Below are positions 14,870 through 23,479 of a DNA stretch of 37,012 nt, in pieces; within the stretch, counting starts at the first letter, position 1, and every line of letters begins with the position of its first letter. The notes below the pieces were generated by a model, which was not told the DNA's origin, made no database searches, and worked only from the letters and a program-made list of their open reading frames with translations. The stretch comes from Megasphaera hominis (GTDB lineage Bacteria; Bacillota; Negativicutes; Veillonellales; Megasphaeraceae), in the NCBI RefSeq assembly GCF_014269395.1, contig NZ_JACOGK010000030.1:1-37012 (forward strand), given 5' to 3'. Made by a program: the position numbers and the translations under genes.

Positions 14870-15871
14870 TTAGTGTGCTGCCAGGAAGGTTTGCGCATCG
14901 TCGGCAATGCGTTTGCAGCCTTCGTTGAGAGCACCGTTTTTCGTCAGGATAGGTGTATTAATTACGGTTGAAACGGCCTTGGCTACGGCCATAGCTTCGG
15001 CGACGACGGTCTTTTCTTCCCGTGTATAACGGCGGAAATCCGTACCGCTTTGGCGGATCAGCTGCTGCAGGTTTTGCACGACGGCGCAGAGGAGCTGTCC
15101 CAAGTTTCCCAGCAGATTGCTATAGAGGTTACCCATATTTTCAATGGCCTCGCAAAGGTCCCGGACCGTATGCAGTTCTTCCCTGATCTGACGGGCATAG
15201 GCCAAATTGCTGCGGGCTGTTTCCAGGTTTTCATTGGCCTTGGAATCCATCGTCAGGCCCAGTATGGCTAAAGCCGGTCCGGCAACGATGCCGCCGAGAA
15301 TGGCCGTACCGCCGGCAATACCCAGTCCGCCGGCAGCGAGGCTGCCACCGCCTAAGAAGGCCAGCGTCGCATTAGTAGCAGCAGCACCACTCAGTCCGGC
15401 AATGGCTGCCCCGGTCGAAGCTGCGCCAAAGGTCATGGCACCGCCATAGGCACCTAATGCCAGGAGACCGCCTGCAACGGCACCTTGCGCCAGGCCGCTG
15501 GCCATATCGCCGGCAAGACTGCTCTGTTCTTTCATGGCGCTCAGGCTTTCACGGCAGCCCTTCAGGTTACGCAAATCCTCTGGCGTTAGTGTGTCATCCA
15601 AATCGATGTGATGCAGCTGTTCAAAGGCCCGCACAAAATCGGTAAGTGGCCCTTGCATCGTATTCAGTTTCGTTTTCCCCAGTGCTTCTAAGGCATCATT
15701 TGCGCTTTTCCGGGCCCTGTTGGCCTGGCGCTTTGATCTATCCAGCATACGCTGGGCACGGTCGTTCATTTCTCCAGCCTGTTTATTTTTCTGATGGGCT
15801 TCGTAGCCTTTTTTAGCACCTACGAGTCCTGCTCCGGCTGCAACGGCACCTAAAATAAAGGGAATCGGCAT
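14870..15871 (-). CDS. Glycine/alanine-rich hydrophobic protein of unknown function
   Basis: A 333-residue protein I cannot place in a named family. The N terminus is a short hydrophobic Gly/Ala helix (about 4-20), followed by a Lys/Arg/Ala-rich amphipathic coil (about 22-65). A large Gly/Ala-rich hydrophobic block spans about 125-205 with repeated GxxxG-like packing (AAGGLGIAGGTAILGG). A helical domain ends the protein. This resembles membrane-inserting or glycine-zipper proteins. ATG follows GAGGAGG by 8 bases. It forms an operon with the 529-residue gene upstream (26-base gap) and the Cys-cluster gene downstream (2-base gap). Confidence 0.7.
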   Translation of the reverse strand: MPIPFILGAVAAGAGLVGAKKGYEAHQKNKQAGEMNDRAQRMLDRSKRQANRARKSANDALEALGKTKLNTMQGPLTDFVRAFEQLHHIDLDDTLTPEDLRNLKGCRESLSAMKEQSSLAGDMASGLAQGAVAGGLLALGAYGGAMTFGAASTGAAIAGLSGAAATNATLAFLGGGSLAAGGLGIAGGTAILGGIVAGPALAILGLTMDSKANENLETARSNLAYARQIREELHTVRDLCEAIENMGNLYSNLLGNLGQLLCAVVQNLQQLIRQSGTDFRRYTREEKTVVAEAMAVAKAVSTVINTPILTKNGALNEGCKRIADDAQTFLAAH

Positions 15872-15897
15872 AGTTATAACCTCCTCTGTTCAATAAT

Positions 15898-17487
15898 TCA
15901 TAATTTAAATGGCGTATCATCGTCCATACGGGCTTCAAATTCGTCTAACGTGTTAAATTCCACGTCGCCGCCCAAGCCACGGGTAATATGGTTGACGCCA
16001 TCAATAAAGCCATCGACATCGTCCAGCATGAGGGCCTTTTTCATTTGTGCAAAGCTGGCGTTAAAAAGGTCCCTTTGCTGCGTAAAATAAAGGGTAGTAT
16101 AGCGATTCATTTCTGCCCGGTAGCTGCGGATGGCCGCAATCGCCTGATTGCATTCTGCTTCTACGCGCAGGCGTTCTTCATGGGCCAGACGGGCTGATTC
16201 ACGGGCTTCCATGAGCGAGGCCAGGCAGCCTGCTGTCAGGGCGTAGCCGGCTAAGCCGCCAACGACGGCACCGACGACAGGGATAGGAATCAAGGCCTGG
16301 CCAGCCGTTGCGTAGGCCATCGAAGACGTTACAGTTAGCGTATTTTTCCCGACTTGCTGCAAGCAATCACCGGCAGAAATCTTGCCCCTTAGGCAATCGC
16401 AGACGGCCTGCACAGAAAGGACGGCAGAGCTCACGACGGCAGCCGGCAGCCCCGTATTGCTAAGAGTCCGCATGAGGGCCGTACTGGAATTGCGCATAGT
16501 CGCCATAAGAGCCGTAGTTCCGTAGCCAATGGCGTAGCCTGAAGCACCGGCTTTGACAGCTGTCGCCGCCGTGTTTGCCAAGGCTTCATCTGCATCCAGC
16601 TTCCCCTCCATGACGGCAACGGCGTTTTGCACGAGGCTCAGGCCGCCGCCTATAAGGGCACTACTTTTGGCAGCGCCTACGCCGGTCTGGTGACTTAAGC
16701 GGTTGATTTCCTTGGCCGTAGAAAGCTTGGGGTGTTGCCGCGCCTCTAAGGCCTCGTCGTTGGATAGGCGCGATTTTTTCAGACCGTTCTTTATTTTTTT
16801 GAGCTTTTCGATCTGCTTGCGTTTTTGCGCGGCTACGTCGTCCTTGCCACGGCGTTTGGCAGCGTCTAACTGCCGTTCCAGATTCTCTGTGCGCGCAGCG
16901 ATTTCCTCTTTGATGCCATCGTAATAATCAGACGGCACTTCAAAGGACACATCGTGATCGACGTACTTTTGGTACTTCGTGCTCATGAGCTTATCCAGGC
17001 ATTCCTGCGGGCTTTTGCCGACAAATTTCATCTGTCCGCCCGAACCGGGAATGATCCGGCCCTGTTCGTCCAGTTCCATATGGTCGTAGAGCGGATCGTT
17101 GACCCGGCCCATATCGTCCGTACGGATTTTACGCGTTCCCGTCTTGTTCAGGATATTCTCTTCGTTGGCCCTTGCCGTTTCTTTGATTTCTGCAGAAAAG
17201 CCGGCTTGCTGTTTCAGGTTTTGCTCTGCGTACTGCGGATTGACCTTGCTCTCTGCTACATCCTTCAGGCTGCGCGTGAGCCGCTGGCCCGTTTCATTGT
17301 CGATGCCGCTATAGGCTGCGAGGTGTTCCTTGGCAGCGGCACTATGGAGGCGCAGGCTTTCCCCGTTGGCAGCAGCTATACCGGCACTGGCCGCTTCCCG
17401 TTCTGCCGCAGCTGCTTCTGTTGCAGCGTTTTTTTCCTCTTCCTCTGCGGCGCCTTGCTTATGGTTATTCCTTTCCTTTTCTTCCAT
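15898..17487 (-). CDS. Large protein with Gly/Ala-rich membrane-like C-terminal half, unknown function
   Basis: A 529-residue protein with no family I recognise. Residues 1-60 are an extremely charged Glu/Ala/Lys coil. A soluble middle (about 90-190) contains GRIIPGSGGQMKFVGKSPQE. A basic coiled coil follows (about 195-245, KRRGKDDVAAQKRKQIEKL). Residues about 265-430 are Gly/Ala/Ser-rich hydrophobic segments (IPIPVVGAVVGGLAGYAL), then a final helical, acidic tail. The domain plan resembles the downstream 333-residue partner: a helical part around a Gly-rich membrane-insertable core. GAGGG precedes the ATG. The pair may form a membrane complex. Confidence 0.68.
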   Translation of the reverse strand: MEEKERNNHKQGAAEEEEKNAATEAAAAEREAASAGIAAANGESLRLHSAAAKEHLAAYSGIDNETGQRLTRSLKDVAESKVNPQYAEQNLKQQAGFSAEIKETARANEENILNKTGTRKIRTDDMGRVNDPLYDHMELDEQGRIIPGSGGQMKFVGKSPQECLDKLMSTKYQKYVDHDVSFEVPSDYYDGIKEEIAARTENLERQLDAAKRRGKDDVAAQKRKQIEKLKKIKNGLKKSRLSNDEALEARQHPKLSTAKEINRLSHQTGVGAAKSSALIGGGLSLVQNAVAVMEGKLDADEALANTAATAVKAGASGYAIGYGTTALMATMRNSSTALMRTLSNTGLPAAVVSSAVLSVQAVCDCLRGKISAGDCLQQVGKNTLTVTSSMAYATAGQALIPIPVVGAVVGGLAGYALTAGCLASLMEARESARLAHEERLRVEAECNQAIAAIRSYRAEMNRYTTLYFTQQRDLFNASFAQMKKALMLDDVDGFIDGVNHITRGLGGDVEFNTLDEFEARMDDDTPFKL

Positions 17488-17535
17488 CTAAGTCATCCCT
17501 CGGAAAACATTCGTGACAAATTGTTCTATATTCTT

Positions 17536-17563
17536 ATTGTACAGGATATACGCCATTTTGCAA
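17536..17563 (-). promoter_or_regulatory. Promoter of the hydrophobic-protein operon
   Basis: On the minus strand: TTGCAA (17558-17563), 16-bp spacer, TACAAT (17536-17541), about 50 bases before the start of the 529-residue gene. Confidence 0.55.
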
Positions 17564-17583
17564 AGGCTCATTTTCCCATACAA

Positions 17584-17636
17584 AAAGCAGCGTTTCCCTT
17601 AGCCCCAGAGAGGCCGACAGAAACACTGCTTATTTT
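17584..17636 (-). terminator. Terminator of the acid-sugar kinase operon
   Basis: On the minus strand, AAGCAGTGTTTC pairs with GAAACGCTGCTT and is followed by TTTTTG. It lies just after the kinase stop codon. Confidence 0.75.
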
Positions 17637-17649
17637 TGTTTGTATATAC

Positions 17650-18852
17650 TTATAAGGTTTCCAGGCAGGCAAAGATATCCTTTTCCGAACCAAAGGCGCC
17701 GGCTTTGGTAATAACCGGCAGATCCGGGCAAAGGCCGCCGCAGAGGGTCCCCAAGACGAAGCCCGGGAGTACTTCTTTACGGATTAACGAGCCTGTGGCG
17801 TGGAGCTCTTCAATGACGGCAATGGCCGTATCGCCACCGGTCATAAAGATACCGCCAACATCCGCACTGCCCACGATGACCGGTGCCAGGCGGCTCAGCG
17901 TATGTTTGACGAAATTGGCCAGCTCGTCTGTCGAGACGCCTTTTGCCTTACCGTAGGCTACGAAATCTTCGTAATCCTGGCGGCACGTCGTCGCCGTGAC
18001 AATGACATCCTTGCCGGCCCGGAGTGCCGTAATGGCCTCTTGCGCCCACGTATCGGCAGGCGTGCCTTCATAGGCTTTTGCCATATCGACTTTGACGATA
18101 GTTACGCCTTGCTGCTGGCAATAGGCCAGCTGTTCCAGCGTTTTCTGGCTAATACTGCCGACGATAGCCAAGGCCGGTTTGCCGGCATAGAGCGCATTGA
18201 GCAGGCCTTCAGCCAGGCCGGCCGCGCCAATCCAAAGGATTTTCTTATCCTCCTGGTGCAGGAAATACGTAGCAATACGCTGTAAATCACCTTCCGTTGC
18301 CGCATCAAAGGTATATACGCCGTTTGGCAGGACGGTCTGTTCTGTCAGGGCCACTGCCGGCATCTGCACGGTCTGCACGCCTAAGGCAGCGTTGAGGATC
18401 TGGGCGACGACGTCTGTATGGAGCGGGTTGCGCGGATCGGCGGCGATTTCCGTTTCCATGAGGGCCGTACCGTGTACGTACAAGCGTCCCCCTTTGACGG
18501 TCCGTCCCTGTGAGGGATAGGCTGGGCAGCAGACGACGAAGTCCGGCTTGTAAATAGCCGCAAGAGAACGCACTTCCGCTTCAATATTGCCCCGCAGCGT
18601 CGAGTCGATTTTCTTGTAGAGGAAACGGCAGCCGCCTGTTTCCATGACCTGCTGGGCCACGGCGCCTACGCGGCGGCCTGCTTCTTCAGCGGCAATAACG
18701 CGGCTTTCCGTATCGACAACAACGCTGTCTACGTCACTCGTAACAGCGCTGGCGTGCAGTACGACGCGGGCGGCAACGCCCTTTTTGCAAAGCTGGACGC
18801 CCGTATCATTGGCGCCTGTAAAATCATCGGCAATTACGACAAAAGTATGCAT
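17650..18852 (-). CDS. Four-carbon acid sugar kinase (DUF1537; DtnK/OtnK family)
   Basis: A 400-residue kinase of the four-carbon acid sugar kinase family, which phosphorylates D-threonate, D-erythronate or 3-oxo-tetronates. Seen: the N-terminal VIADDFTGANDTGVQLCKKG, CCPAYPSQGRTVKGGRLYV in the substrate-binding domain, and the C-terminal nucleotide-binding GGIFMTGGDTAIAV and LPGFVLGTLCGG segments. The 68-base-upstream DeoR gene on the same strand is its likely regulator. The usual partner that oxidises the phosphorylated product (PdxA2-type dehydrogenase, or an aldolase/isomerase) is not beside it, so the pathway is incomplete here. The exact substrate is not decidable from sequence. Confidence 0.87.
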   Translation of the reverse strand: MHTFVVIADDFTGANDTGVQLCKKGVAARVVLHASAVTSDVDSVVVDTESRVIAAEEAGRRVGAVAQQVMETGGCRFLYKKIDSTLRGNIEAEVRSLAAIYKPDFVVCCPAYPSQGRTVKGGRLYVHGTALMETEIAADPRNPLHTDVVAQILNAALGVQTVQMPAVALTEQTVLPNGVYTFDAATEGDLQRIATYFLHQEDKKILWIGAAGLAEGLLNALYAGKPALAIVGSISQKTLEQLAYCQQQGVTIVKVDMAKAYEGTPADTWAQEAITALRAGKDVIVTATTCRQDYEDFVAYGKAKGVSTDELANFVKHTLSRLAPVIVGSADVGGIFMTGGDTAIAVIEELHATGSLIRKEVLPGFVLGTLCGGLCPDLPVITKAGAFGSEKDIFACLETL

Positions 18853-18919
18853 GGTACTAGTCTCCTTTTCCTATGGCTGTAGCGGCCCCTTAAAGGCCTG
18901 TCCTTATATCTGAGTGGTA

Positions 18920-19687
18920 TTATACGAGCACGTAGTCTACGCCCAATTCCTGCAGTTTTCTGAATTCGTCTTCCGTCGTCTTATAATCGCTCACGAGGAC
19001 ATTGATTTCATCCAAACCGGCAATATAATACAGCTTGTGCTTGTGGAATTTTGAATGATCGGCCAGCAAAACGACCTGATCGGCTGCGTGGATACAGGCC
19101 CGCTTGACGTCGACCTTATCCGCATTGGCCGTCATAATGCGCCAGTCCTTGGTGATGGCCTGCGTGCCTAAGAGGCAAAGATCAAAGTGCATGCACTGTA
19201 CCATATTTATGGCCAATACACCACCGGTCGAATTGGATTCCCGGTCAACATGGCCGCCGACCATAATCGTATCGATACCCCGGACAGGCGACAAAATCTG
19301 AGAGATGGATAAATCATTGGTAACGACGGTCAGATCTTCCCAGTGCTGCTGGGCCATGAGCTCTGCCAGTTCATATGTCGTCGTGCCGGCATCGATGTAG
19401 ACGCTCATCGAAGACTCGATAAACGACAGTGCTGTCTTGGCAATGTGCTGCTTTTCTTCCACATGGGCCAATTTACGGTTCCGGTACGTTGCTTCCTTTA
19501 CGAGGGATTCGGCCAAAACGGCGCCGCCGTGGCTCTTTTCCAACAGTCCCTGTGATTCCAGTAAATGGAGATCCCGGCGGATCGTCATGGTTGTTACACC
19601 TAATTCTTCCGCCAGTTCGTTAATGGCAACGGCTTTATTTTTATATAATTCGTTTAGTATATACTGTCTGCGTTCTGCTGCCAGCAT
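18920..19687 (-). CDS. DeoR/GlpR family transcriptional regulator
   Basis: A 255-residue DeoR-type repressor. The N-terminal winged helix-turn-helix has INELAEELGVTTMTIRRDL (about 22-40) followed by LEKSHGGAVL, the family signature. The C-terminal sugar-phosphate sensor contains VYIDAGTTTYELA and VVTNDLSIS. It is cotranscribed with the acid-sugar kinase downstream and probably represses both until a phosphorylated sugar acid appears. Confidence 0.9.
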   Translation of the reverse strand: MLAAERRQYILNELYKNKAVAINELAEELGVTTMTIRRDLHLLESQGLLEKSHGGAVLAESLVKEATYRNRKLAHVEEKQHIAKTALSFIESSMSVYIDAGTTTYELAELMAQQHWEDLTVVTNDLSISQILSPVRGIDTIMVGGHVDRESNSTGGVLAINMVQCMHFDLCLLGTQAITKDWRIMTANADKVDVKRACIHAADQVVLLADHSKFHKHKLYYIAGLDEINVLVSDYKTTEDEFRKLQELGVDYVLV

Positions 19688-19710
19688 GAGGCATCCCTTC
19701 CTGTCTGAGT

Positions 19711-19792
19711 TAACATGATGGAAACGCTTTTCATGTTATTTATTGTTAATTTGTGTTACTTTAATTATACGTGACCACTTTGGGCTGGTCAA
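19711..19792 (-). promoter_or_regulatory. Promoter and operator-like inverted repeat of the DeoR operon
   Basis: On the minus strand: TTGACC (19787-19792), 17 bp, TATAAT (19764-19769). Downstream of the start is a perfect 8-bp inverted repeat, TAACATGA (19711-19718) and TCATGTTA (19731-19738), with spacer TGGAAACGCTTT that resembles a catabolite-repression (cre) core. TGTTA-type repeats between 19735 and 19757 fit known DeoR sites. Autoregulation is inferred. Confidence 0.6.
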
Positions 19793-19856
19793 TATCTTTG
19801 TGCTATTATTTTTCTCTTTTCCACGCAGGCCGTACAGAGCAACGGCATAGGTGTCC

Positions 19857-19916
19857 TTGCGTATATGTAGGAAATATGCTATGATTTAGCCATGATACAT
19901 ACTATATATAGTATGT
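19857..19916 (+). promoter_or_regulatory. Nitroreductase promoter with 20-bp perfect palindrome
   Basis: TTGCGT (19857-19862), 17 bp, TATGAT (19880-19885). Directly after the expected start point lies a perfect 20-bp palindrome with half-site ACATACTATA at 19897-19916, placed like a repressor operator. No regulator gene is adjacent to it on the same side, so the repressor is unknown. Confidence 0.65.
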
Positions 19917-19975
19917 TTAATAGGTAAACACCAATATATTGTATTGATCATTTTATCTTTCAGGAGGTACTACCC

Positions 19976-20476
19976 ATGACCAGCAGCATTTTCACCAGAA
20001 CCAGTGTCCGAAAATATGCCGACCGTCCTGTTGAACAGGAAAAAACGGAATATATGCTCAAAGCCGCCATGCAGGCACCGTCAGCCGGCAACCAGCAGCC
20101 TTGGGAATTCTATGTCATTACCAACAAAGAGGTGCTGGAAAAGTTATCTCATATCAGCGAATTTTCCCAACCCGCCGGCCGTGCGCCTGTAGCCATTCTG
20201 ACAGTCATGCATGCCACAGGAATGCCCTATCAAAACGTAGCACCTGTAGACATGAGCATTTGCACGGAGCATTTGTGGCTCGCCTGTGATGAAATGGGCC
20301 TGGGCGGCGTCTGGGTCGGCGTAGCGCCTTTTGCCGACCGCATTGCCAAGGTCAGGGAAATCATGGACCTCCCTGAGGATCTCATGCCCTTCTCCATCTT
20401 TGCCTATGGCTATGCCGAAAAGGTCCGTCCGCAAAAGGACCGCTTTGACGAAAGCCGCATCCACTATATCCGCTAA
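19976..20476 (+). CDS. Nitroreductase family protein
   Basis: A 166-residue FMN-dependent nitroreductase-fold protein. Seen: SIFTRTSVRKYADRPVE with the FMN phosphate-binding Arg-Ser/Thr-x-Arg pattern, AAMQAPSAGNQQPWEFYVI, the middle CTEHLWLACDEMGLGGVWVG and the C-terminal FAYGYAEKV. The length fits the short, clostridial-type members. It is probably a cytoplasmic NAD(P)H-dependent reductase of nitro or quinone compounds. ATG follows AGGAGG. It is monocistronic. Confidence 0.9.
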   Translation: MTSSIFTRTSVRKYADRPVEQEKTEYMLKAAMQAPSAGNQQPWEFYVITNKEVLEKLSHISEFSQPAGRAPVAILTVMHATGMPYQNVAPVDMSICTEHLWLACDEMGLGGVWVGVAPFADRIAKVREIMDLPEDLMPFSIFAYGYAEKVRPQKDRFDESRIHYIR

Positions 20477-20486
20477 TGACACGCCA

Positions 20487-20526
20487 AAAAGAGCTGGGAA
20501 AAGGTTCGCCTTTTCCCAGCTCTTTT
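20487..20526. terminator. Bidirectional terminator with TTCG tetraloop
   Basis: AAAAGAGCTGGGAAAAGG pairs perfectly with CCTTTTCCCAGCTCTTTT around a TTCG loop. It serves the convergent nitroreductase (+) and LysR (-) genes. Confidence 0.95.
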
Positions 20527-20533
20527 GTCATGC

Positions 20534-21439
20534 TTATACAGGTTCTCTGTCACCGTGGAGCCATTCTTCGCTTCGTTTGCATTCGTCAATGAGAGCCTCC
20601 ATGGGCGGCGTCAAATACTTGTCTTTGCGGTACGCAATGCGGAATACACGCTTAAATTCGAGTTCACCCATGGGCACTTCCACCAGCCGTCCGTCTGCTA
20701 CTTCCTTGCGTACGAGCGTGCGCGATAAGAAGGACAGGCCGAGATTGGCCATGACGGCGTTCTTAATGGCCGTCGAATTATTGTACACGCCAATGACGTG
20801 ATACGGTACGTGATGCTCCTGCATGACCCGTTCGAAGAGTTCCCGCGTGCCGCTTCCTTCTTCACGGACAAAAACCGGCAAGTGATCGAGATCCCGGGCC
20901 GTTTGAATGGTCTTGTGGGCCCATTCATTTTCCGGCGACGCAATGAGTGTCAGCCAGTCCGTCAGGATAGGGACAGTCGTCAAATGGGGCGACGTAAGGC
21001 GCCCTTCGACGAGAGCCAGGTCGAGCTTATCCTCCAGGAGCAGCTGTTCCAGTTCTTCTGTATTATGGACGGCTGAAAGGATTTCCTGATCCGGCCAAAG
21101 CTGGCGGGCGTGCTGCAAGAGGTCGACGAGGAAAACATCGCCAATGGTAATGCTGGCACCGAGCCAAATGGGCAGCTGGTGCTGCAGGGCGTGCATACTC
21201 GCCTCAGCCTGCTGCTGCAAGGAAATAATCTGACTGGCCAGCTGCTCCAAATGGCGGCCGGCAGGCGTGAGAAAAATCTGGCGCCCGGACCTTTTAAAGA
21301 GTAACAGGCCGTAATGGGCTTCGAGCTCATGAATAGCCTGGGTTACGGAAGGCTGGCTAATATGCAGTTCCTTTGCCGCTTTGGTCATATTGAGAGTCTC
21401 ACAGACCGTGAGAAAAATGCGTAAATGGCGAAACGTCAT
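20534..21439 (-). CDS. LysR family transcriptional regulator
   Basis: A 301-residue LysR regulator. The N-terminal helix-turn-helix (about 1-60) has LNMTKAAKELHISQPSVTQA and IHELEAHYGLLLFKRSGR. The effector domain follows (about 90-295), with VREEGSGTRELFE typical of the CysL/YeiE-like group. It is divergent from a YeiH-type putative exporter, an arrangement seen widely for LysR/YeiH pairs, so it likely activates that gene. Confidence 0.9.
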   Translation of the reverse strand: MTFRHLRIFLTVCETLNMTKAAKELHISQPSVTQAIHELEAHYGLLLFKRSGRQIFLTPAGRHLEQLASQIISLQQQAEASMHALQHQLPIWLGASITIGDVFLVDLLQHARQLWPDQEILSAVHNTEELEQLLLEDKLDLALVEGRLTSPHLTTVPILTDWLTLIASPENEWAHKTIQTARDLDHLPVFVREEGSGTRELFERVMQEHHVPYHVIGVYNNSTAIKNAVMANLGLSFLSRTLVRKEVADGRLVEVPMGELEFKRVFRIAYRKDKYLTPPMEALIDECKRSEEWLHGDREPV

Positions 21440-21499
21440 GAAAGATACACATCCTATTCCTATAAGTAAATGCCTATGAAATCTATTATATCTTAGTAT

Positions 21500-21528
21500 T
21501 TTACGAAAAGGAAGACCTGGAGTATACT
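21500..21528 (+). promoter_or_regulatory. Promoter of the YeiH-type gene
   Basis: TTTACG (21500-21505), 17 bp, TATACT (21523-21528) in the 149-base region shared with the divergent LysR gene. I could not single out a clear T-N11-A LysR box. Confidence 0.6.
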
Positions 21529-21588
21529 TATTGCATCTTAGAAATTCAATTATGCGTTAAACGCAAGTATGTCAGGAGTGTTGTCATT

Positions 21589-22605
21589 ATGTCTTCGTTA
21601 TTTCCCTTTGCCAATCGCCGCAATGCCATGATTGGCATCATCCTTACCCTGGCCTGTTCCCTTATCGGTCAGGCCCTGGCCAGCCTGCCAGGCTTTTCCC
21701 TCATCGGTCATCTCGTTTTGGCCCTCGTTTTGGGCATGGTCATTCAATTTAGTCAATCCATTACCAAAATGGCACGGGAAAGCACAGGCTTTATTGCCAA
21801 TAAATTTCTTCGTGCCGGCATCATCCTTTTAGGCTTCAAGCTCAACCTGGTCATCCTCATGAGCGCCGGCCTGAAAAGTCTGGAAGCAGCGGTCTTTGTC
21901 GTAGCCATCATGATTACCATTAATTATTTCGTAGCCCGCTTCTTCCGCGTCGATCACATCCTCGCCCTCCTCACGGCCTGTGGCTGCAGCATCTGTGGTG
22001 CCGCCGCTGTCATGGGCATTTCCAGCGCTCTCAAAGCCAAAGCCGACCAGTCCGTCCTGGCTGTCGCTATCGTCGCCATTTTGGGCACGGTCTTTACCCT
22101 GGTCATCGTCTTCTTACAGCCCTTCCTCGGCTTTAGCAATGCCCAATTCGGCGTCATGGCAGGCCTGAGCCTTCATGAAATCGCCCACGCCGTCGCCGCC
22201 GGCGGCAGTGCCGGCCCGGTCGGCACGGACAGCGCCATCATCGCCAAACTCTCCCGTGTCCTTCTCCTCGCTCCGGTAGCCCTCATCCTCGGCGTCTTCG
22301 AAGCCTGGCGCCAGCGCCGCAAATCCGGCGATACGAACTCGAAATTCAAGGTTCCTATCCCCTGGTTCATGGGCGGCTTCATCATCGCCAGCGCCATCGG
22401 CTCGTACATCCCGGCCGTAGAAATCGCCGTTCCGACACTGGTCAAAATCGCCTACCTCATCCTCGGCATGGTCATGGCAGCCCTGGGCCTCAACGTCAAC
22501 TTCGGCGTCATCGCCCACGAAGGCGTCCGTCCCCTCACCAGCGCCGCCCTCTGCTCCGTCGTCATCATGAGCCTGGCCTGGTTTATTGTTCGGACGTGGT
22601 TTTAA
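21589..22605 (+). CDS. YeiH family putative sulfate/anion exporter
   Basis: A 338-residue integral membrane protein of the YeiH/UPF0324 (cons_hypoth698) family, with about ten helices. Characteristic stretches are LRAGIILLGFKLNL, CGCSICGAAAVMGIS and MAGLSLHEIAHAVAAGG. The family is proposed to export sulfate or related sulfonated anions, but this is weakly established. ATG follows GTCAGGAGTG. The second half of the gene is markedly C-rich at third positions. It is paired with the divergent LysR regulator. Confidence 0.88.
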   Translation: MSSLFPFANRRNAMIGIILTLACSLIGQALASLPGFSLIGHLVLALVLGMVIQFSQSITKMARESTGFIANKFLRAGIILLGFKLNLVILMSAGLKSLEAAVFVVAIMITINYFVARFFRVDHILALLTACGCSICGAAAVMGISSALKAKADQSVLAVAIVAILGTVFTLVIVFLQPFLGFSNAQFGVMAGLSLHEIAHAVAAGGSAGPVGTDSAIIAKLSRVLLLAPVALILGVFEAWRQRRKSGDTNSKFKVPIPWFMGGFIIASAIGSYIPAVEIAVPTLVKIAYLILGMVMAALGLNVNFGVIAHEGVRPLTSAALCSVVIMSLAWFIVRTWF

Positions 22606-22634
22606 GATTAATACCTTTCTACCTGGTTTTTAAT

Positions 22635-22682
22635 AAAAGCGTGCATCCTCTCCAACCTCTCTCGGGATGCACGCTTTTTTTG
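22635..22682 (+). terminator. Terminator of the YeiH-type gene
   Basis: AAAAGCGTGCATCC pairs with GGATGCACGCTTTT and is followed by further T residues. Confidence 0.92.
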
Positions 22683-22897
22683 TGGAAATTTTCCTGATGA
22701 AAAGTGTGTATGGACTAAAAGCACCAAGCCAATGGCCTAATTGGTGCGAAGTATTCAATTCCAGAAAACAGAAATTTGGGAACAAAGGTGGCTCAGATTC
22801 AAATTGCCGCATGGCTCAGTTCCTGGTTAACGAACATGCTTTTAAAAACAAGGATGGGTCTAGCCCAAGCATAAGGATTGTGCTGGACCCGCCATCT

Positions 22898-23471
22898 TTA
22901 ATACCAAGCTAAAATGATACTTTTAGGATAATCTCCTGATTTCAGATATTTTCTTAAGTAGCAAAAAACAGGACTAATATAGAAACTTGTTCCAAAATTA
23001 TCTCTTTTTTCAACCGTTATGTCATCTTCATTTTTCCTATTCATAGTGACAATGCCACTCCCATATATGCGGCGTATTCGTGTACTGAAATACAGCCTTG
23101 AAGCCTACGCCAAATTTTCCTATTTTATTCTGTTTATCCTTGTTGGAAAAGGCAATCCCTGTAATGGCGTTGATATCGCCGAGGGTACCGTTTTTCTTAT
23201 CCTCTCCTTCCGTATCAGGATTGGTAATGGAAAAATGACGTGTCCCATTATGGGCAAAAATCAAGCGTTCATCCTCTAACATGAACCGGGCATCCGTCGC
23301 CCCGGCATCATCGGCATTCTGCAGCAGCTCATACAGGAAATGCGCCTTATCTGAATATTTATCAGTAATACTATCCCACCAACCCGTATATGAAGGCTTT
23401 TGGAACGTCCTTACATCCTCCCGATGACTTGCGGATAATTTTTCAAAATAAACTCTCTCTTCAGCATTCAA
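22898..23471 (-). pseudogene. Sacsin-like ATPase gene with large internal deletion
   Basis: The 5' part (TTG start at 23471) encodes about 135 residues of a sacsin N-terminal-like GHKL ATPase domain with all motifs intact: E48-L-L-Q-N52-A-D-D (N-box), H74-N-G (G1) and K116-I-G-K-F-G-V-G-F-K (G2). After VFQYTNTPHI the frame runs into a stop within ten codons. From about 23066 another minus frame continues (YGSGIV, NRKNEDDITVEKRDNFG, FYISPVFCYLRKYLKSGDYP) to a stop at 22898. Its GSGIV start resembles the GTGIV that opens the last 50 residues of the intact neighbour gene. I infer one ancestral gene of about 1000 codons from which the middle was lost, leaving both ends out of frame. Confidence 0.72.
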
Positions 23472-23479
23472 TCAAAATA

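Noticed and set aside
22667..22912. 81-codon plus-strand frame after the YeiH terminator
   Set aside because: It starts inside the terminator, has no ribosome binding site and overlaps the 3' end of the sacsin-like remnant on the other strand.
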